Assembly (NCBI RefSeq): GCF_021130785.1
Contig: NC_060213.1
Location: forward strand, 131,392,001 to 131,456,000
Length of the DNA: 64,000 bases
DNA from: Homalodisca vitripennis
Taxonomy: Eukaryota > Arthropoda > Insecta > Hemiptera > Cicadellidae
Direction: 5' to 3'
Positions 23,237 through 33,664 of the stretch are shown here, piece by piece (the stretch's first letter is position 1; the number at the start of each line of letters is the position of its first letter). The translations under genes were made by a program, and so were the position numbers. The notes under the pieces are model-generated. The model saw only the letters and a program-made list of their open reading frames with translations. It searched no databases and was not told where the DNA came from.

Positions 23237-23855
23237 ATTTAGATTTGCTAAATTTTCTATTTCACAAAGCAGTTGATTAAGTAGATTGGGTACTAAATAT
23301 TCTGGTAGCCTGCGCCCATAGTCTGTCCTTGGGGTGTGTATTTTGTACTTAGCCAAATGTCTAGTGTCATGGCTTCTGTCCAGGGTTTCTTTAAATTGTT
23401 TTGCTTTCATAATATATCTGTAAAATTTTAAATAAATACAATCCTTTTGGTGTTAGTTGTCCCTTTAAATTATAGCCTAGTGCTGGTCCAATTGATTGTT
23501 ATTTATATCCAATTCATATCCGTAGAGTGCCCTTAAACATCTATCGATTTTCATATTCTCTTGGCAAATATGCATTAAGCATGTCTTTTGGTTGTTTATT
23601 ATGAAGCCATTGTCATGAGTCCATTTGTTTAACATGTAAAAATTATTATGTAGTATTTCTTCTGCAATTCTTATATCTAAATTGTTTGCTTTCATAATAT
23701 ATCTGTAAAATTTTAAATATATACAATCCTTTTGATGTTAGTTGTCCCTTTAAACTATAGTGCTGGTCCAATTGATTGTCATTTATGTCCAATTCATATC
23801 CGTAGAGTGCCCTTAAACATCTTTTTTGTAAATTTAGTATTCGGTTTAATGACAT
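23234..23855 (-). pseudogene. rearranged LINE reverse transcriptase C-terminal half
   Basis: On the minus strand, 23855-23690 encodes a stretch with NRILNLQKRCLRALYGYEL, typical of the region after the polymerase core in Jockey/CR1-type LINEs. It then jumps at GAAAGCAAACAATTTAGA into an earlier part of the enzyme (NKWTHDNGFIINNQKT, the palm/thumb KT motif). It then jumps again at IDR-CLRALYGYEL into a second copy of the C-terminal part, which ends with PEYLVPNLLNQLL and a stop at 23234. The second C-terminal copy has one extra A in GCAAAACAA compared with the first, which shifts its frame. No YADD or equivalent catalytic motif is present. The relic is dead, and the repeat of the C-terminal part looks like template switching at shared bases. 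Confidence 0.75.
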
Positions 23856-23859
23856 TTAA

Positions 23860-25170
23860 ATCGAATGTATGATATACAATCGATTTAATCTTTTGGGGGA
23901 AATATGAACTATATCTAATAAAATAAATGCCATAATACAACTTTTTAAGATAAAACGATACAGGACACTCATTTTTCGAGAATCGCTATAACCCGAAAAG
24001 GAAATGAAAATCAAGATTTGTATTTTTCGTTCTAGGTTATTGGTTATAAATGAGAGATAGCTCTATATTCTATTATTTGCAATTCCGATTGTATTCTACT
24101 CATAGCTAACGTTATTCAGAATATCTGAATAGACTTTATGATTTATTTGAATATAATAAATAATTAAACCTTTAAAGCATAATAAATAAATAAATATGGA
24201 TATCTCTGTTCTTAGCAGAAAAGTTTGATTTTGTATCTCCTTCCAATAATGTATCACGAAGGGAGGTATACCATTAGGAATATTTGGGTTTGGGAACGCC
24301 AAGTCCCTTGGGGTAGGGTAAAGGATATACGTTCCTTTAGAGTTTTGAATCCGCCAAAACTCTCGTTAATCCAGATACATTCCCGAAGTTTACTTTTCTT
24401 GCGCGCTATCGCTTGGAAATCAATAAATTGGAAGTGTAAAATTTTTATCATTGTAAAACTAAGGAGTTAAAGCATCATTGTACATCAACACAGGTTGGCG
24501 TATATAACATTAATGTATGTTATTACTGATTATTCATTATTCATTATCCAATTTGCTAAACCAAATACTTTTTTAAAGTAACTTTTATTATTTTGTTTAA
24601 AATTTACGTTTTATAAATTTTAAAATATTAAATATAGTAACAATAAAATTTTAGTTTCAATTTTGTAGGATAAGTCAATTATAAGTGGTTAACTAGAAAA
24701 TCATATAAACGCAAAATGATGATACAGTTTTCAGGTTATACTTTCTTGGGATCGTTCTTCAAATTTTTGCATAAATAATTGTATACAATATTCTAGAAAA
24801 ATGTACGACTTACAGTATACCAAAACACCCTCATGTTACACATGTTATTAAAATTTTGTACAAAAGTTCCTTTTTGAATTATTTTTATTGAATTTGTTCA
24901 CCAGCAACATCCGAATAGCAGCAGTAGAAAGGTTTTTTTAAATATTTATATAAAAATGCAGTTTTTTTGGTTTTATCGTGCTTTTCACTAGATATCGAAC
25001 AGCTGCGCTTCACCCATACACCTCAGAAACTACGTAAGTCAATATCCCTTTTAGGTAATATTTTGAAAATTCCTTATATCACCCCAAAATTTCTTAGTTG
25101 CAAGGTAATATATTTACTTAACTAACAATATTGAAGTATAGTATTTCCTTAAACAGCATTTGTCCATCAT
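23860..25170. other. intergenic DNA with one dispersed repeat
   Basis: AT-rich. About 55 bp at 24030-24092 (AGGTTATTGGTTATAAATGA, GATAGCTCTATATTC, ATTTGCAATTCCGA) is the inverse of 53697-53752. Opposed frames at 24225-24470 and 24254-24451 are mutually exclusive and carry no motif. Confidence 0.5.
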
Positions 25171-25180
25171 AGTACATTAA

Positions 25181-25774
25181 GGTGGTAATGTTGATTTTGG
25201 GCTGGGAGTTTTTATTTTAAATGTGTAGCTTTTTAAAGTAGTACTCTTTTCCTGAAGACGGAAATATTGTATATTTTTATCACTCCGTAAGAAATGATAG
25301 AAATTTGAAATTCACGCAATTTTTTTGAATCAGGCCCAAATAAAAACCAATGATGATGGTATATGATGTGAAATGTGTATAGTATGTAATAATAAGCTTT
25401 AAGTAGTAACAGGTTTTTAATTTATTGATTACTTATATATTTTTATACTGAAATACAACCTAACTATGTGGCGAGCTTTGAAATAAATTTCCTTGAAGGA
25501 ATGTATTGTTAAAAAATATTTAATACTTTCAATATTTTCACACTTTGGTATCTTTTTTTAACGAAATATAATGCCAAATGAAATATTTGTATAAATATAC
25601 GACGATCCTTAAATCTGTAACTCCTGAACGTGCTGTAAACATTTTAAATTTTTATCAGTAGGAATTTTTTTGGGTGATTATAAAATTGTCCAAATTTTCT
25701 TTTTTAAATTTCTATAATTCCTTGCAGTGTAATAAAAAAACATTTTTTGCTTTCCCCGTCTTCGGTGGCCCACC
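25181..25774. mobile_element. candidate TTAA-flanked MITE (piggyBac-like ends)
   Basis: TTAA at 25177-25180 is followed by GGTGGTAATG. The other end reads GTGGCCCACC followed by TTAA at 25775-25778. The 594-bp body has no open frame. The TTAA target and GG...CC ends fit a piggyBac-type non-autonomous element, but the inverted ends are short (about 5 bp), so this is tentative. Confidence 0.4.
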
Positions 25775-25779
25775 TTAAA

Positions 25780-27330
25780 AAGAAATTTGAATTTTTAATT
25801 TAAAAAATGTTCCAACGCAAAATAAATTATATTACCTTAAGAAAAATCACCACAACCAAAACGCCAAAAATTATTTCAGAATGTACAAAGTGAATTCGGC
25901 TGAGCACAGAAAAAGCTCGGAATGTTATAAGAAATAAATAAGAAGCGCTGGATATTAAAGAGTGGAGGCTTTCATTAACGAAATTCCATCGACACGACGT
26001 GAGTTGAAACACCGTGGCACTAAAGGGACAAAAACTAATGTAATTGTCGGAGGGTTAAAGGAAGTCTCCGCACAGAATGTGAATATAAGATTATATTCCG
26101 GCATGAAAGAAGCATCAACATTCCATTTCTATCTTTATATTCGCTTGCTAGGGGAAATATTACTTCCTTTATTTCGCGCAAAGTCCTCTTTTAACCTTTT
26201 ATATATTCGGCGGCAAAGCATCTCTTTGTGTTAGCAAAGTTTCTTGTGGCGTTTAATGTGATGTTGCTCATTTCTTGCGTAGAACCATAATTGAGTAAAG
26301 TACACAAGTACATTACGTAGAAAGAGAACAGTATTTATATTTATAAACACGAGAAAGGTTTGCGTTGAGGACTTCTATAAAACACGTAGAATAAATCATT
26401 TATCGCAGCGTATACTAAAATGTCTACTTTTGACGACGTTTTTGAACAGTTCCAATATTAAAGAGAGGACTGAGCCAACAAAAAAGTTTTTTTTTTTTTT
26501 AAATTTTTTTCTATTGTTTATAATGTGTACTTTGAGACCATTGTGGTACAGTACCACCATAGCTTGCATATGGTCTTGGAATAATCTAGAGCACTCCAAG
26601 CCTGTCCAAGTTAGTGAGTTTTAGCCCTTTTTTCTCCAAAAACTGTATTTTTCTGTATATAAAAAATTTGATGTATGGTGCTTAAATGTTCGTAATTTAT
26701 AGGTCAATATGTTTGGAAACACTGGTAGCAAAATAAAGACTGTAACTGTCTTATAAATTTCGTTAAAAAAGAACATATGTAAAATATGAGATTTTTATAA
26801 ACAATTTTGAGAAATTAATGCAATCATTTTGCTATTTCATTGGCTTATTTACTAGGGATCATTTATAAGTCCATAAACTACGAAAAGTATTATTTTTAGG
26901 TTAATAGGTGGCATGATTACAGAAATAAATTGATGAGTTTTAGACTCAGTGATCCCAGTAATTTTTGGAAATAATGGATGACTTTAAATACATATATAAC
27001 TATATTTTGAAAACAACAAATATAACCATATATAAAATCTGCTGTGTAAAAACGTTGATGAATAATTAACCTAACCTTTGGTGTTTTACTTTTTTCATGT
27101 TTACTTTTTGGCCAATATTGATCGTAGTCCAAGTATTTATTTTGAAATAAGTACTTAGAATATAAGCTTATACAAATTATTATTTTTATGGATTTGTGGA
27201 TTGTATACTTTACTAAACTATCATGCATATTATGCTCAATCTTTTGTACGTAGCTGAAAACGGCTTTAAAACAGTGCAATGTTCAAGAAGTACTCATAGT
27301 TGAGCGTACATTATACTCGTACGTACTTAT
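25780..27330. other. intergenic DNA, no gene seen
   Basis: A more balanced block at 25960-26240 stands out from the AT-rich flanks but has no supported frame beyond 90 codons. A 120-codon minus frame (26917-27279) is rich in Ile, Lys, Tyr and Phe, as chance AT-rich frames are. A T/A homopolymer lies at 26486-26505. Confidence 0.5.
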
Positions 27331-27334
27331 AGTT

Positions 27335-27690
27335 GGTTCATACTAAGTCTCAGAATTCCAATACACAGAGCCAAAACCTATAACTGATCCTTCACCGTTA
27401 CCGCCTGTAGATTATGGAACTCCTTACCAGTTTCTGTCAAACAAATTAAGAGCCGGGAACGATTTGTGGCGTAGCTGAGACGAATATAACTGGACCCGAT
27501 GATCGTGGCGGGCGGCGGGGCTACTCTTTGAATCGTGACTGTGTGAATGGAAGAGTGAATGGAATATCGTAAGTGTAAGTTTTAGTTAGTAAGCCTTAAT
27601 TTGCATTATTAAGATTTATTTTTTAAGAGGTCAAATGTAAGGAAGGACCATATGGTCCTGATTTCGCCTCAATAATGAAGTGTTTCTTCT
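27335..27690 (+). pseudogene. LINE 3' end fragment (duplicate copy 1)
   Basis: A frame containing RLWNSLPVSVKQIKSRERF (about 27413-27470) is the usual WNSLP motif near the C-terminus of Jockey-type LINE polymerases. It is followed by non-coding sequence with GGACCATATGGTCC and CTCAATAATGAAGTG that resembles a LINE 3' end. The piece is 5'-truncated. From 27512 on it is shared with 51552. Confidence 0.6.
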
Positions 27691-27933
27691 TTTACATTGA
27701 ATAATTAGTGTAACAAATATATCCTACTAACAAATTTGTATCAGTAAAATTAAAAGTAAATTGGAAAACAGAACGAAATTTGTTAATCGGCGAGGAGTTC
27801 AACAAAAATAAATAATTTTACTAATCATTGGGGAGTCCAGCAATTATGAGACTCAATATACTCACAGTTCACACCCAGTCCGCATCTAACTGCAAAACGA
27901 CATAAAATGTTTTTGGTCACTATACTGTATATA

Positions 27934-27968
27934 TTATTTCTCAAGAAACATTCCCCTGTAAATTTCAC

Positions 27969-28042
<74 letters not shown>

Positions 28043-28126
28043 AAGAGCTTAAAGCAATTTGCAATGTATGAGCATACAACCTGGTTTTTTCGTGAAATTT
28101 ACAGGGGAATGTTTCTTGAGAAATAA
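27934..28126. repeat. 37-bp perfect inverted repeat around a TA microsatellite
   Basis: The left arm 27934-27970 starts TTATTTCTCAAGAAACATTC. The right arm 28090-28126 ends GAATGTTTCTTGAGAAATAA. Between them lies (TA)n at about 27970-28040. Copy 2 has only the right arm (52050-52095, diverged) and a short TA run, so copy 1 gained the left arm. A 112-codon minus frame (27825-28163) reads through and is an artefact. Confidence 0.9.
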
Positions 28127-28649
28127 ATCGATCGTTATCTCTGATAATATTGGTGGAGGTCAAAATGAGATGGTATCAAAATGGTTAAAAAGAAAGGTTT
28201 TGATCACTGTTTCTCAGAATACATTTTTATACATTGATACAATTGAAACAAACCGTCAGAATAATTATGTAATAGTCAAAAAAGCAAATAAAAAGACTCA
28301 GTCACAATTTTAAGTTTTTGTATGCGATAAGCTGACTCTGATTATACATACATTATTTAAATACATGACGGCTGGAGAAAAGATGACTATCATTTCATAT
28401 TCCAAATCTTTTCCACAATTTCATATTTTAACTTCTACCAAAACTAACGTGGCTAACGATTAATTAATTTATCACCGGAAATTTCTGTACCGGTTTCAAG
28501 AAAAATCACGTTATGAGCTTATACGATTCAAGTTAGCTCTTTGTATATTAGTATATTGTTATAGTAGTAATACTAACAACAACTGAGAATTTATCTATCG
28601 TATATTCTAGCAGTTATTGCGTGCAGTCTCATTTTATTGTTTTACATTC

Positions 28650-28925
28650 ATGTTATGGATGAATGGGGTAGAGAAGAAAGGCCCATAACTCTCCTAGTCC
28701 TGAGGATATACGATGGCAGAGGTCATGGGAAGTGGGTATCGTATCGTACAGAAGTATCGTCAGAGACGGCGGTAACTCAATGATCGTGATCGGAAACTGA
28801 GTCGCCCTCAACAAAGCAATAATGGCCCGGCAGCTTTCTCGCGGCCTACACAATGTTGCGGGCGTGGAAACCCAAATTTGGAAAATAATACTGATTGCAA
28901 TCGTGAGGTTTTCCATTGTTGACTC
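28650..28925. other. unidentified GC-balanced block conserved between duplicates
   Basis: About 280 bp (AATGGGGTAGAGAAGAAAGG to GTGAGGTTTTCCATTG) differ by only a few bases from 52616-52885, while flanks differ more. The minus strand keeps an 87-codon frame in copy 1 and a 100-codon frame in copy 2 with the same reading (RESCRAIIALLRATQFP). No family is recognised. It could be a transposon piece or an exon. Confidence 0.3.
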
Positions 28926-29061
28926 ATTGTTTCCATTAGTCTAAATGATTCTTACACATCTATTCTGATTTAACATTTACTTAAGTGCCTGGTGGTTAGG
29001 TTCAAATGTTACAAATTAAAAAAAAAACTATGACTATGATCTAAAAAAACAAATATATTAT

Positions 29062-30006
29062 ATGATAATTTGATAAAAAAACTAGCTTGCCTGAAGGCGG
29101 ATTTATTAAAATATTCCAGAAATTCCTCTATCGATTTCAAGAAAACCCAAATAGGGTACTGTCAAAAGGTAATTTTTGCATGTAATTTCATATTAGTATT
29201 AAATTTTAAAGTCCATAGTTAGAGCGCATAAAGAAATTAGGCAACTATTAATGAGTTATTTTATTTTGAGGTCAGCACTTCTAGCATATGTATAAATTAC
29301 TTGACAGTCACTACATAGAACTGGCGGCACTGCATGATTGGTTTCTGTATACCGACGGCTATATTGGCACAGCCATATTTGTATTGGACTGTGCAACAAA
29401 TAGAGCTCATATCGATCAATTTTGAACAGTTTGTTTTGTTTTATAGCTACATGAAATCTAATACAGTTTATTCTTCATAGAGTATTTCGCCACAATACAA
29501 CAATGTATAGCGACACAATTATTGTTGCTATAAATGTGTTTTACAGTTTGAAATTATATTATAACTGTCTCGTGAAATTATTAGAGTGTATATGTTTAAT
29601 ATTTATCCGCCTTTTATGTTAGCTGAAACGTGTTTGGTTTAACGGTTGGGTTTAATGGTGGTTGGGTTTACACATAACGCCGCTATGGTGTGAAGGGTTG
29701 GTTCAATGTGTATGTTGAGTTTAGCTCCAGTTCAGATTTCAGGAGTCAAGTCTGCAACAGCGTCAGAACTCAGATGAGAAGGTGAACTGGAGCTAAACTC
29801 AATACTCACATCGAATCAACCCTTCCCACTATAGTTACGTTATGTGTAGAAAACTCGGTTGCTCCACCGTGCTTTGGGATCGTCATCGTAGTGCACTAAA
29901 TTGTGCACTTGATGAGAAAATGAGAATACCTCTTCACCTGGATTGCACTAATTTTTGTAGTTTAGGTGTCTCTGACGTCGAAACCATGTGGAGGGCTTCG
30001 TTTTGA
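29062..30006. other. copy-1-specific segment with foldback and open frame
   Basis: This lies within the roughly 1.1 kb (29062-30148) absent from the second duplicate, either an insertion in copy 1 or a deletion in copy 2. Plus-strand 29856-30006 is open to a TGA at 30004, reading LGCSTVLWDRHRSALNCALD and onward with balanced composition. I do not recognise it. Confidence 0.45.
29670..29848. mobile_element. foldback element, 65-bp arms
   Basis: The left arm 29670-29734 (ACACATAACGCCGCTATGGT to TTAGCTCCAGTTCA) pairs with the right arm 29783-29848 (TGAACTGGAGCTAAACTCAA to ACGTTATGTGT). Arms match at roughly 85%. The loop contains CAAGTCTGCAACAGCGTCAG. No coding capacity. Confidence 0.8.
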
Positions 30007-30112
30007 GCTTCTTCGTTCTTCGTCGCCGACTGTTTTTTGATCCCTTCAGACTAACATGACTTCAGATTTCAGGAGTCAAGTCTGCAACAGCGTCAGACTT
30101 CGCATTTTTGGG

Positions 30113-30260
30113 TTTAGCTCCGGTTCACCTTCCTCTTAGTGCAGCGTCTCAGATCTGACGCTGTTGCAGACTTTGCACAGATTCCAGAAGCTGCACTAAG
30201 AGGAAGTTGAACTGGAGCTAAACACAACAGTCACATTGAATTAACCCATCCCACCATAGC
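30113..30260. mobile_element. second foldback of the same family
   Basis: TTTAGCTCCGGTTCACCTTC, CTCTTAGTGCAGC (30113-30145) pairs with GCTGCACTAAGAGGAAGTTG, AACTGGAGCTAAA (30190-30222). It is followed by the same outer sequence as the first copy (CACATTGAATTAACCCATCC, TAGCTACGTTATGT). The loop carries GACGCTGTTGCAGACTT. Copy 2 keeps only the right part, at about 53536-53660. Confidence 0.8.
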
Positions 30261-31240
30261 TACGTTATGTATATTTTGTTTGGGTGAAAAATGGTCCAAA
30301 ACTTCATAAAAAATTGAACAACTTGATATCAGTCAGATTTGATCCTCAACGAACTAATTCCATACAATACTCAAAGGAGTGTTTGAAAAATCTGACGAAA
30401 AGATAGCTTGCATATTGTTCACCAATATTAGTTTTAATTTGTGTTGAATATGCCAGCCATTATAATTCCACATGTAGCTGTAATTGTAGCTCTCTAAAAA
30501 TATGACATCTGATTTCATTACTTTCTTGAATAATCTGATCAAAGACGAGTATCTGGAAGTGTCACAGACGTGAAGGACTGGCTGGCTCGGACAGCAATCA
30601 TGGTAAATTACTGAGAGGATGGCTCTCCAATTACTGCAGATTATTTCCTGTACTCATCCAAGGTCCATGGACGATCTTCTCTGGTGACCCTGAATGTTGT
30701 TAAAGAGACGCCGGAAATTCGAGCAATTTGCGGCTACAAAAGAGATGGAATGCTGTCTTGAGTAAATCAACAGGAAAATTCTGTTCTTTTAAACTTTTAT
30801 TTGTGATCTAAATTGAATGTACTGTACACGCCCCTTCCGCTGTTCTTTTACCTTACTAAAAAATGTACTGGAACAAAAGTCGTAATAAATCGCCTAAAAA
30901 TTGTTGCAATGATGGTTTAGCTGAGATATTTATTAAAAAAGTGGCAAACGCCAAATTTAATTTCTGTAAAAACTTATAAACAATAAGCACTTGTAGTTGA
31001 AAACAAAGTAATGCTTCCGTAAATATTGTACATATATTTTTGGGTTCTCTAATGTTGTACAAGTATTTAACGAAATACTTTCCATGCTTGTATTTATATG
31101 TATGTATGCTGGTATGAGTATATACCTATGTAGTTATTGTACGTAAATTTACAAAATAATGACTGCATAAGTTTGCTAAAGTTGTAAGACACATAATGTT
31201 TTCTTTATTTAAAGTTTTGCTTACGACGTTGGAGGAGAGT
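30260..31240. other. duplicated non-coding DNA
   Basis: Shared with copy 2 (53660-55060), which carries three extra pieces: about 60 bp at 53697, about 115 bp at 54297 and about 235 bp at 54584. No gene evidence. A 62-codon minus frame (30354-30542) also appears in copy 2 (within 53804-54046) but has no recognisable domain. Confidence 0.5.
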
Positions 31241-31580
31241 TGTGAAGAAAACATGATTATTCCGGATATTTCTCATCATTCAGAGGTACAAGAAATCAGT
31301 AACACTAAGTTTCGAGATGTGCAATCTGATCTCTTCCTCAGGTGGATAACTAACTAAACACTTAACAACAATCTAGGTTAAAATAAAGACATCATACCAG
31401 AGTAGCGTGATAACCATAAGTCAGGTAATGCACACTAAATCTCTAAATTGAGTTGAAAACTTAGTTATGCGTTAGATATCCACCTGAGGAAGATATAAGA
31501 TTGCATATCTTGAAACGCAGAGGTGCTATTGATTGCTTGTAATCACTGAACAATGGAAAATCCCTTTTCCTTCTCATAAT
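31241..31580. mobile_element. family-A element, about 340 bp
   Basis: The left arm TGTGAAGAAAACATGATTAT, TCCGGATATTTCTCATC, AAGTTTCGAGATGTGC, CTCTTCCTCAGGTGGAT faces ATCCACCTGAGGAAGATATA, AGATTGCATATCTTGAAACG and CCCTTTTCCTTCTCA. The interior is 130 bp with no frame. An almost identical copy lies at 55061-55400. Confidence 0.8.
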
Positions 31581-31689
31581 TTGTATTTTGCGCAATAAAT
31601 GCATTTTAAACCACAACCAACCCTAAGAATCGTTTCGGTTTGATAAAAAAAGTCAGTAATATCTACTGTATATCCTTGAACCTTCAGTC

Positions 31690-31990
31690 ACGAGCATTTA
31701 CAGAATACCAATCAAATTAATTCCTCCAGAACCTCTCGGAAGTTCCAGGAAACCCATTCTCGCAAGGAACGGATGCGTTTACGACCAGTAAAATGCGCGA
31801 GGACAAATCTTTCGTCTTTGTTTTCGTCGTAAATGTGAACCTCATGTTGGCGAGTTCGGCGCGAATGGTGGGCGAAGCGGGGCGATTTTACAGCCAGTCT
31901 GCCCCTGCAGGGTCATCCGACATCAATTTATGACAGGTTTTATGGCATCATGAGCTCGTACTAAACTCTTATATTGACTCTTTTACCACG
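31690..31990. other. GC-rich non-coding block, near-identical in both duplicates
   Basis: CGGATGCGTTTACGACCAGT, TTGGCGAGTTCGGCGCGAAT and GCCCCTGCAGGGTCATCC give a GC-rich island in AT-rich DNA, identical to 55510-55800 except for one base. No long frame. It could be a regulatory element or a GC-rich repeat. Confidence 0.35.
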
Positions 31991-32154
31991 CACTGCTGCG
32001 AAGCTGCCAATATCTATAAAATGATCAAAAACAAGGTCTGTTACATGTACCTGTACCAAAATATATACCATGTTGAGGAAATTGCTATTTATTGGCATCT
32101 AAAAACTGTTTAGTACTATCAAAGAGCTATCTACCGGCATTTAAAAGCTATCTA

Positions 32155-32265
32155 GCTGTGTAAAAGCTTTAATGAACACATCATCAGACCCACATAACTG
32201 AAATAAAAGTGGTTAAAGTCTGATGATGTGTTTGTTCATTGAAGACGAAAGGTCTCACAAAAATA
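32155..32265. repeat. imperfect hairpin ending in CTGATGA...CGAAAGG
   Basis: AATGAACACATCATCAGAC (about 32172) and GTCTGATGATGTG-TTTGTTCATT (about 32218-32240) form a stem of about 19 bp with one small bulge. ACGAAAGGTCTC follows. The same CTGAnGA-to-GAAA layout occurs in the family-A MITEs. Confidence 0.6.
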
Positions 32266-32357
32266 ACATTTCATAATTATTGGAGTGTTTTTTTATAAAT
32301 TAGTATTTGATTCCAATAATAAGAAGATGCTAGAATTTATCTACCCGCGTTAAAAAA

Positions 32358-32752
32358 CTATCTACTGGTATCTAAAAACTATCTACCGGTATCTAAACAC
32401 TATCTACCGGTATCTAAAAACTATATAACGGTATCTAAAATCTATATACCGGCATCTAAAAACTATATACGGGTATCTAAAAACTATCTACCGGTATCTA
32501 AACACTATCTACCGGTATCTAAAAACTATATAACGGTATCTAAAATCTATATACCGGCATCTAAAAACTATCTACTGGTATCTAAAAACTATCTACCGGT
32601 ATCTAAAAACTATATAACGGTATCTAAAATCTATATACCGGCATCTAAAAACTATGTACTGGTATCTAAAAACTATATACCGGTATATAAACACTATATA
32701 CCGGTATCTAAAAAATATCTACCAGTATCTAAAAACTGTTTACCGGTATAGG
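32358..32752 (+). repeat. 21-bp minisatellite with 5-unit higher-order pattern
   Basis: About 19 units of CTATCTACCGGTATCTAAAA plus A. Variants (TAACGG...AAAT, ACCGGC, ACGGGT, AACA ending) follow in the order AACA, AAAA, AACGG, ACCGGC, fifth unit, and this five-unit (105-bp) block is repeated. Unit order and number are the same in the other duplicate (56178-56572). Confidence 0.93.
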
Positions 32753-33128
32753 AAAAGAATGGTTAAGCAGAGTCTGCTGCTGCCCATACAGTCTCTTGCG
32801 ATGTTAACATGTCCAGGTTAGCATTATGTGGCGTAATGTAATTTGATATCTAATAATACAAAGATAACACAACCTATATTACCTGCATATAGAGAGACAA
32901 ACACAAGAAGTATCTTGCTAGAACCTTAAGTGATAGCTCGATTCATTCTCGAGATACCATCCTGAGTTTGCTAACGCTCAGCTAAATCCCTTGACGGGAT
33001 ATGAACCACCATCGAACTCTATCTTACAAATCGATGGTAATACATCGATAGAACAGAGTATCGATGGACCCGATACGTTGTATCGATTGTCTTACCAAGT
33101 AATCGAACAAAGTAACCAACCTACATTT

Positions 33129-33285
33129 GGGGAAACAGGATTTTTCCGGACATTTGCCATCGTTCAGTGATAGAAAATACATTTATATCACTGAACGGTG
33201 TCAAATGTCCGGAAAATCCTGTTTCCTTTACAATCCTTCCATCGTCAAAAACAAACTTCAAACACAATTTACTACCGTCTTACTA
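33129..33285. mobile_element. short palindromic family-A MITE with tail
   Basis: GGAAACAGGATTTTTCCGGA, CATTTGCCATCGTTCAGTGA and ATATCACTGAACGGTGTCAA, ATGTCCGGAAAATCCTGTTT form about 45-bp arms around a 20-bp centre. CAATCCTTCCATCGTCAAAA and ACAAACTTCAAACACA follow on the right only. The plus-strand frame through it (33127-33324) exists because the palindrome lacks stops. Confidence 0.85.
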
Positions 33286-33494
33286 CGTCACATGTTAACG
33301 TATCATATAATTGTACTCAGTTAACTGATGGGTTTCAATGGTGTATCAAAAGACCTGATAGATTGTAACGAAAGTCTTATCAGCAAATATCACAAATTAA
33401 AATGTCACAGGATTGAGCAAAGCCATTTAAAAATCTATTTATTCTGCTATTTTCTAGTTGCCATAATGGTTATTTATGAGACCATCGTAAAAAT

Positions 33495-33660
33495 GTTGGC
33501 TAACGCTCGACCAATTCCCGCTGTGACAACCACTATAATTGATCTAAGTGTTGTCTATATAGAAATGAAGCTTCATGCACAATTTCAAGTCTTCAAGTCT
33601 TTTCGAGATTTGTGCAGTCAACCAGACAGACAGACAGACAGAATTCTTTCCAGTCCCTGA
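33495..33660 (+). repeat. dispersed-repeat tail with (CAGA)n
   Basis: GCTAACGCTCGACCAATTCC, AATTTCAAGTCTTCAAGTC, TTTTCGAGATTTGTGCAGTC and then CAGACAGACAGACAGA. The 'aatttcaagtc...gtgcagt...cagacagacaga' layout is a common 3' end of dispersed animal repeats. Duplicated at 57313-57470. Confidence 0.6.
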
Positions 33661-33664
33661 AATG

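Noticed and set aside
26917..27279. 120-codon minus frame
   Set aside because: Residue mix typical of chance AT-rich frames. No motif and no splice context.
27825..28163. 112-codon minus frame with a (YI)n stretch
   Set aside because: Translation of a TA microsatellite between inverted arms.
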